Source: Burkholderia sp. PAMC 26561 (GTDB lineage: Bacteria > Pseudomonadota > Gammaproteobacteria > Burkholderiales > Burkholderiaceae). From it: a stretch of DNA of 64,000 bases. Below the pieces are notes generated by a model, which had not been told where the DNA came from, did not search any database, and saw nothing but the letters and a program-made list of their open reading frames with translations. This document shows positions 63,759 to 64,000 of the stretch, piece after piece (the stretch's first letter is position 1; each line of letters begins with the position of its first letter). The position numbers and the translations under genes are program-made. Location of the stretch: the NCBI RefSeq assembly GCF_001557535.2, contig NZ_CP014306.1, positions 558,001-622,000 of the forward strand, read 5' to 3'.

Positions 63759-64000
63759 CGCGCCGGCCCGCTTCCGGGCAACTCGCGTTAACCCCGCCAC
63801 GCCCCACATAACAAGCCTTTGCGGCCTTTTTTCGGGTCGCCATAGCGAGGATGCATGGCATAATCGGCCGGTAGCGCGAGCCTTCCGGTCAGCGCCTTTG
63901 CTCCCTAGCGCCCATGTCGACTGGTGCCGCGCCGTCTCCCGAATTCGGCTCGTCGCGCCTCGTTTCGGGCGTCTCCCGGGCATTGTGAATAGCGACCGGA
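63759..64000. other. Region after kdsB to the window edge
   Basis: It contains a hairpin TAACGCG / CGCGTTA (63756-63762 and 63784-63790) with an inner GCCCG/CGGGC stem overlapping the kdsB stop, without a T run. No gene start of a known neighbour (for example adk) is visible before 64000. Confidence 0.4.

Overview
The window reads as a chromosomal segment of a Burkholderiaceae beta-proteobacterium (Burkholderia / Paraburkholderia / Caballeronia type). The evidence is high GC coding with GC-rich third positions, a HrcA/CIRCE-type groESL operon, a lpxK-trm112-kdsB block, and a capsule locus whose gene content and order match, from memory, the wcb capsular polysaccharide cluster of Burkholderia pseudomallei. 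The species cannot be fixed from the sequence alone.

Layout. (1) 1-1177: 5' end of groL and all of groS on the minus strand, with promoter and CIRCE operator. (2) 1666-6081: an arsenic operon arsR-arsI-arsC(thioredoxin type)-acr3-arsC(glutaredoxin type)-arsH-MFS, with translational overlaps throughout. The first arsenate reductase has Ser where the catalytic Cys should be, and the last gene is cut off. (3) 6075-7631: a graveyard of mobile DNA (IS66 tnpA/tnpB piece, broken RelE-type toxin with intact antitoxin, integrase tail, IS110 scrap). (4) 7765-19375: ordinary accessory genes (lipoprotein, 3-hydroxybutyrate oligomer hydrolase, BON protein, TAXI protein, frameshifted DsbA-like isomerase, LysR, MFS, GntR, CoA transferase). 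(5) 19435-51009: a capsule/lipid locus. (6) 51303-58802: outer membrane protein, multidrug MFS, degenerate EAL protein, hybrid histidine kinase and a double KaiC-like ATPase. (7) 58995-63758: sodB, xseA, lpxK, trm112 and kdsB.

The capsule locus is the most interesting part. Leftward from 33921 runs one tight operon: KpsS-like Kdo transferase, short-chain reductase, sulfatase-fold membrane transferase, a 2516-residue reducing type I polyketide synthase without a thioesterase, an LpxC-like deacetylase, an alpha-oxoamine synthase, a GNAT acyltransferase and a small membrane protein. Chemically this set could make a sphingoid-like amino lipid: polyketide acyl chain, decarboxylative condensation with an amino acid, ketone reduction, then N-acyl editing. 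A rightward operon with visibly lower GC (34744-43182) carries a Wza/KpsD lipoprotein, three glycosyltransferases and a beta-helix protein. A leftward set encodes the ABC-2 exporter and its co-polymerase (KpsT, KpsM, KpsE types) and ends in a degenerate second Wza remnant. A final rightward set holds a glycosyltransferase broken at two simple-sequence tracts, (GC)7 and C9, followed by the KpsC-type Kdo transferase and manC. The kdsB and lpxK genes at the right end supply CMP-Kdo and lipid A, so Kdo chemistry links both ends of the window.

Several genes carry frame breaks at short repeats (T7, C9, GC run, GGCCGGG). These may be biological, either decay or phase variation, or indel errors in the sequence. 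The window alone cannot decide this.
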